Below, piece after piece: positions 21,161 to 23,254 of a DNA stretch of 23,254 nt; position 1 is the first letter of the stretch; every line of letters starts with the position of its first letter. A model generated the notes under the pieces. The model did no database searches, had not been told where the DNA came from, and saw only the letters and a program-made list of their open reading frames with translations. Made by a program: the position numbers and the translations under genes. The DNA is from an uncultured Actinomycetes bacterium. GTDB lineage: Bacteria; Actinomycetota; Aquicultoria; CAJVYJ01. The stretch spans positions 1 to 23,254 of the forward strand of contig CAJVYJ010000006.1 in the NCBI GenBank assembly GCA_913009475.1, given 5' to 3'.

Positions 21161-23122
21161 ATGAGTCACAAGAAGTATGTTTATGCGTTTGCAGAGGGGA
21201 ACGCAGAAATGAAGTTTTTATTGGGTGGCAAAGGCGCTAATCTTTGCGAGATGACCGGATTGGGCTTGCCTGTGCCGCCGGGTTTTTCCATAGCAACTGA
21301 CGCTTGCCGTTATTTTTCCGAGCATAGCGTTTATCCGGAGGGCCTGGAAGCGGAGATAAAAGATAATTTGCGGAGTTTGGAGAAAAAAACCGGAAAACGT
21401 TTAGGTGATAAAGACGACCCCTTGCTGGTATCAGTCCGTTCGGGAGCGGCGTTTTCTATGCCGGGCATGATGGATACCGTTTTAAACCTGGGCTTAAATG
21501 ATGATTCGGTGCAAGGTCTGGTTAAGCAAACGAACAATGAAAGATTTGCTTTTGATTCCTATCGCCGCTTTGTGCAGATGTTTGGCAAAGTGGTTCTTGA
21601 TATTAACGGCCAGCTGTTTGAGGACGTAATCAAGAAGATGAAGTCGGAACGAGGTGTACGACACGATGTCGACCTAACAGCGGATGACCTCCGGGAATTG
21701 GTAAAAATATTCAAAGGTATAATTAAAGAGCAGTCCAATATTGATTTTCCCGAACAACCTCTCGAGCAACTCGATTATTCGATAAAAGCTGTTTTTAATT
21801 CTTGGAACAACAAGCGGGCACGCGACTATAGGCGCCTTTATAAAATCGCGGATGATCTGGGTACGGCGGTCAATGTGCAGATGATGGTTTTCGGCAATAA
21901 AGGAAAATCATCGGCTACCGGTGTGGCTTTTACGCGCGACCCGGCCACCGGCGAGAAAATCCATTACGGAGATTACTTAACCGATGCTCAAGGTGAGGAT
22001 GTAGTTGCCGGCATCCGCCATACTTCGCCGATAGCTGATATGGCCGATGACCTTCCGGATGCCGCCTTAGAGTTAAATCGGGTTTTAGATATTTTAGAAA
22101 AACATTATCGGGACATGTGTGACACGGAATTTACTATCGAGCAATCTAAGCTGTATATGTTGCAGACCAGGATAGGTAAGCGGACCGCGGCGGCGGCGTT
22201 AAAAATCGCCGTGGATATGGAAAAAGAAGGCCTGATATCAAAAGAAGAAGCGATAATGCGTATTGAGCCGGCACAACTTGACCAGCTGCTACATCCGCGT
22301 TTTGACCCTGATTATCAAAAAGATGTTTTAGCTGTCGGGCTCAATGCTTCACCGGGCGCCGCCGTCGGCCAGGTGGTCTTTAGTGCCGACGAAGCGGAAC
22401 GCCTTGGTAAAAAAGGCAAGAAGGTTATTTTAACGCGTTGGGAGACCACTCCCGATGATATTCACGGCATGATTGCGGCCCAAGGTATCTTAACCAGCCA
22501 TGGAGGTAAGACTTCCCACGCGGCCGTAGTTGCCAGGGGCATGGGTAAGCCTTGCGTAGCCGGATGCGCGGCCCTGGACATCGAGGACGAAAAAGGCTAT
22601 TTCAGTGTTGATGGAAAAACAATTAAAGAAGGCGATATTATTAGTATAGACGGGACTTCCGGAGAAGTGGTCTTCGGTGAAGTCCCCTTAGCGCCCCCAA
22701 CCCCAACTCCAGAATTAAATATTGTTTTAACTTGGGCTGATGAATATCGCCGGCTTGATGTTCGGGCTAATGCCGATACGCCTGAAGACACGGTTAAAGC
22801 ACGTAACTTTGGTGCTCAAGGTATTGGGCTGGCGCGAACGGAGCATATGTTTTTAGGCGACAGACTGCCGATTGTACAAAAGATGATTTTAGGAAACGAC
22901 ACGGAGCGGCGAGAGGCCTTAGATGAGTTGCTTAAAGTGCAAACAGAAGATTTTATAGGGATTTTTAAGGCCATGGACGGATTACCGGTTACCATTCGCT
23001 TATTAGATCCGCCTCTACATGAATTTTTACCTAAAGAAGATGAGCTTTTAGTAGAAGTCGTGCGGATGGAGTGTAGGGGCGCTGACCCGGAGAAATTAAA
23101 CGCAAAAAGAGAGAAATTTTAA
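21161..23122 (+). CDS. ppdK: Pyruvate, phosphate dikinase, C-terminally truncated
   Basis: 653 residues of PPDK, which interconverts pyruvate + ATP + Pi and phosphoenolpyruvate + AMP + PPi. The N-terminal ATP-grasp domain has LLGGKGANLCEMTGLGLPVPPGF and VSVRSGAAFSMPGMMDTVLNLG. The central swivelling domain has the phospho-histidine motif GGKTSHAAVVARGMGKPCV with His453. The PEP/pyruvate barrel begins with RANADTPEDTVKARNFGAQG, then GLARTEHMFL and RLLDPPLHEFLP. The frame then reads REKF and hits TAA exactly at the long palindrome at 23117. About 220-250 residues are missing, including the barrel's metal ligands and the catalytic Cys near position 830 of the C. symbiosum enzyme. As written it could not complete catalysis. 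No continuation is found in the last 48 nt. An assembly break at a repeat is the simplest cause. Confidence 0.9.
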   Translation: MSHKKYVYAFAEGNAEMKFLLGGKGANLCEMTGLGLPVPPGFSIATDACRYFSEHSVYPEGLEAEIKDNLRSLEKKTGKRLGDKDDPLLVSVRSGAAFSMPGMMDTVLNLGLNDDSVQGLVKQTNNERFAFDSYRRFVQMFGKVVLDINGQLFEDVIKKMKSERGVRHDVDLTADDLRELVKIFKGIIKEQSNIDFPEQPLEQLDYSIKAVFNSWNNKRARDYRRLYKIADDLGTAVNVQMMVFGNKGKSSATGVAFTRDPATGEKIHYGDYLTDAQGEDVVAGIRHTSPIADMADDLPDAALELNRVLDILEKHYRDMCDTEFTIEQSKLYMLQTRIGKRTAAAALKIAVDMEKEGLISKEEAIMRIEPAQLDQLLHPRFDPDYQKDVLAVGLNASPGAAVGQVVFSADEAERLGKKGKKVILTRWETTPDDIHGMIAAQGILTSHGGKTSHAAVVARGMGKPCVAGCAALDIEDEKGYFSVDGKTIKEGDIISIDGTSGEVVFGEVPLAPPTPTPELNIVLTWADEYRRLDVRANADTPEDTVKARNFGAQGIGLARTEHMFLGDRLPIVQKMILGNDTERREALDELLKVQTEDFIGIFKAMDGLPVTIRLLDPPLHEFLPKEDELLVEVVRMECRGADPEKLNAKREKF

Positions 23123-23206
23123 CGCAAAGGAAGCAAGGAAGGAAAGACGCATAATGCCGCATTCGGCATTATGCGTCTTTCCTTCCTTGCTTCCTTTGCG
23201 TTAAAA
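23117..23206. repeat. 43-bp perfect inverted repeat at contig end
   Basis: Arms 23117-23159 and 23164-23206 are exact reverse complements with a 4-nt loop (CATT). The arm starts TTTTAACGCAAAGGAAGC and is purine-rich, ending CATAATGCCG. The AACGCAAAGG / CCTTTGCGTT flavour is that of dispersed palindromes I recall in intergenic regions of many environmental genomes. It interrupts ppdK at its left edge. Options are a genuine mobile palindrome, a natural terminator of another locus joined wrongly, or a fold-back chimera. Confidence 0.95.
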
Positions 23207-23254
23207 ACCATTAGTTGGTGCTCTCCTAATGAACTTTAACGACGCTCTCTAGAC
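23207..23254. other. Contig tail, no feature
   Basis: These last 48 bases contain no PPDK-like reading frame on either strand and no recognisable element. They do not restore the missing end of ppdK. Confidence 0.6.

Overview
The window is a bacterial contig, probably from a metagenome or single-cell assembly, about 23 kb long and moderately AT-rich. Most of it (about 4.27-17.96 kb) is a division and cell wall (dcw) cluster, all on the + strand and tightly packed: mraZ, rsmH, ftsL-like, ftsI-type PBP, murE, murF, mraY, murD, ftsW, murG, murC, murB. These genes make and polymerise the lipid-linked peptidoglycan precursor. The DNPR motif of MurE points to a meso-diaminopimelate wall. The phylum cannot be fixed from sequence reading alone. 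The alpha2beta2 glycyl-tRNA synthetase, the PPDK and a T-box-like terminator before glyQ fit an anaerobic Gram-positive-type lineage (Firmicutes, deep Actinobacteriota, Chloroflexota or similar); this is inference.

The cluster does not run on into ftsQ/ftsA/ftsZ as many do. After murB comes an 89-nt gap holding what looks like the 3' half of a T-box leader (terminator kept, specifier domain gone), then glyQ and glyS. A 148-nt gap and ppdK follow. ppdK is cut at about residue 653 of an expected 870-900 by a 43-bp perfect hairpin at the contig end.

The left 4 kb is an accessory or decaying region. Positions 89-146 are an exact Illumina P5/TruSeq universal adapter, so the first ~146 bases are not trustworthy biology. 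Next come a broken response-regulator receiver domain, a small two-helix membrane protein, a single-pass membrane protein with a beta-type C-terminal domain (apparently expressed from a leaderless promoter), and a minus-strand C-terminal gene relic. A structured-RNA candidate at 1973-2230 resembles HEARO/omegaRNA (the RNA partner of IscB/IsrB nucleases) but has no nuclease gene beside it. A minus-strand HEPN/MNT (HepT-MntA) toxin-antitoxin pair follows, then a 1.1-kb patchwork of short palindromes with two shrunken copies of the RNA element's ends, a tRNA-Gln(CUG) gene on the minus strand, and a 60-bp perfect palindrome.

The most interesting items are the orphan omegaRNA-like element with its deletion derivatives, the T-box remnant at the murB/glyQ junction, and the two long perfect palindromes (3772-3831 and 23117-23206).
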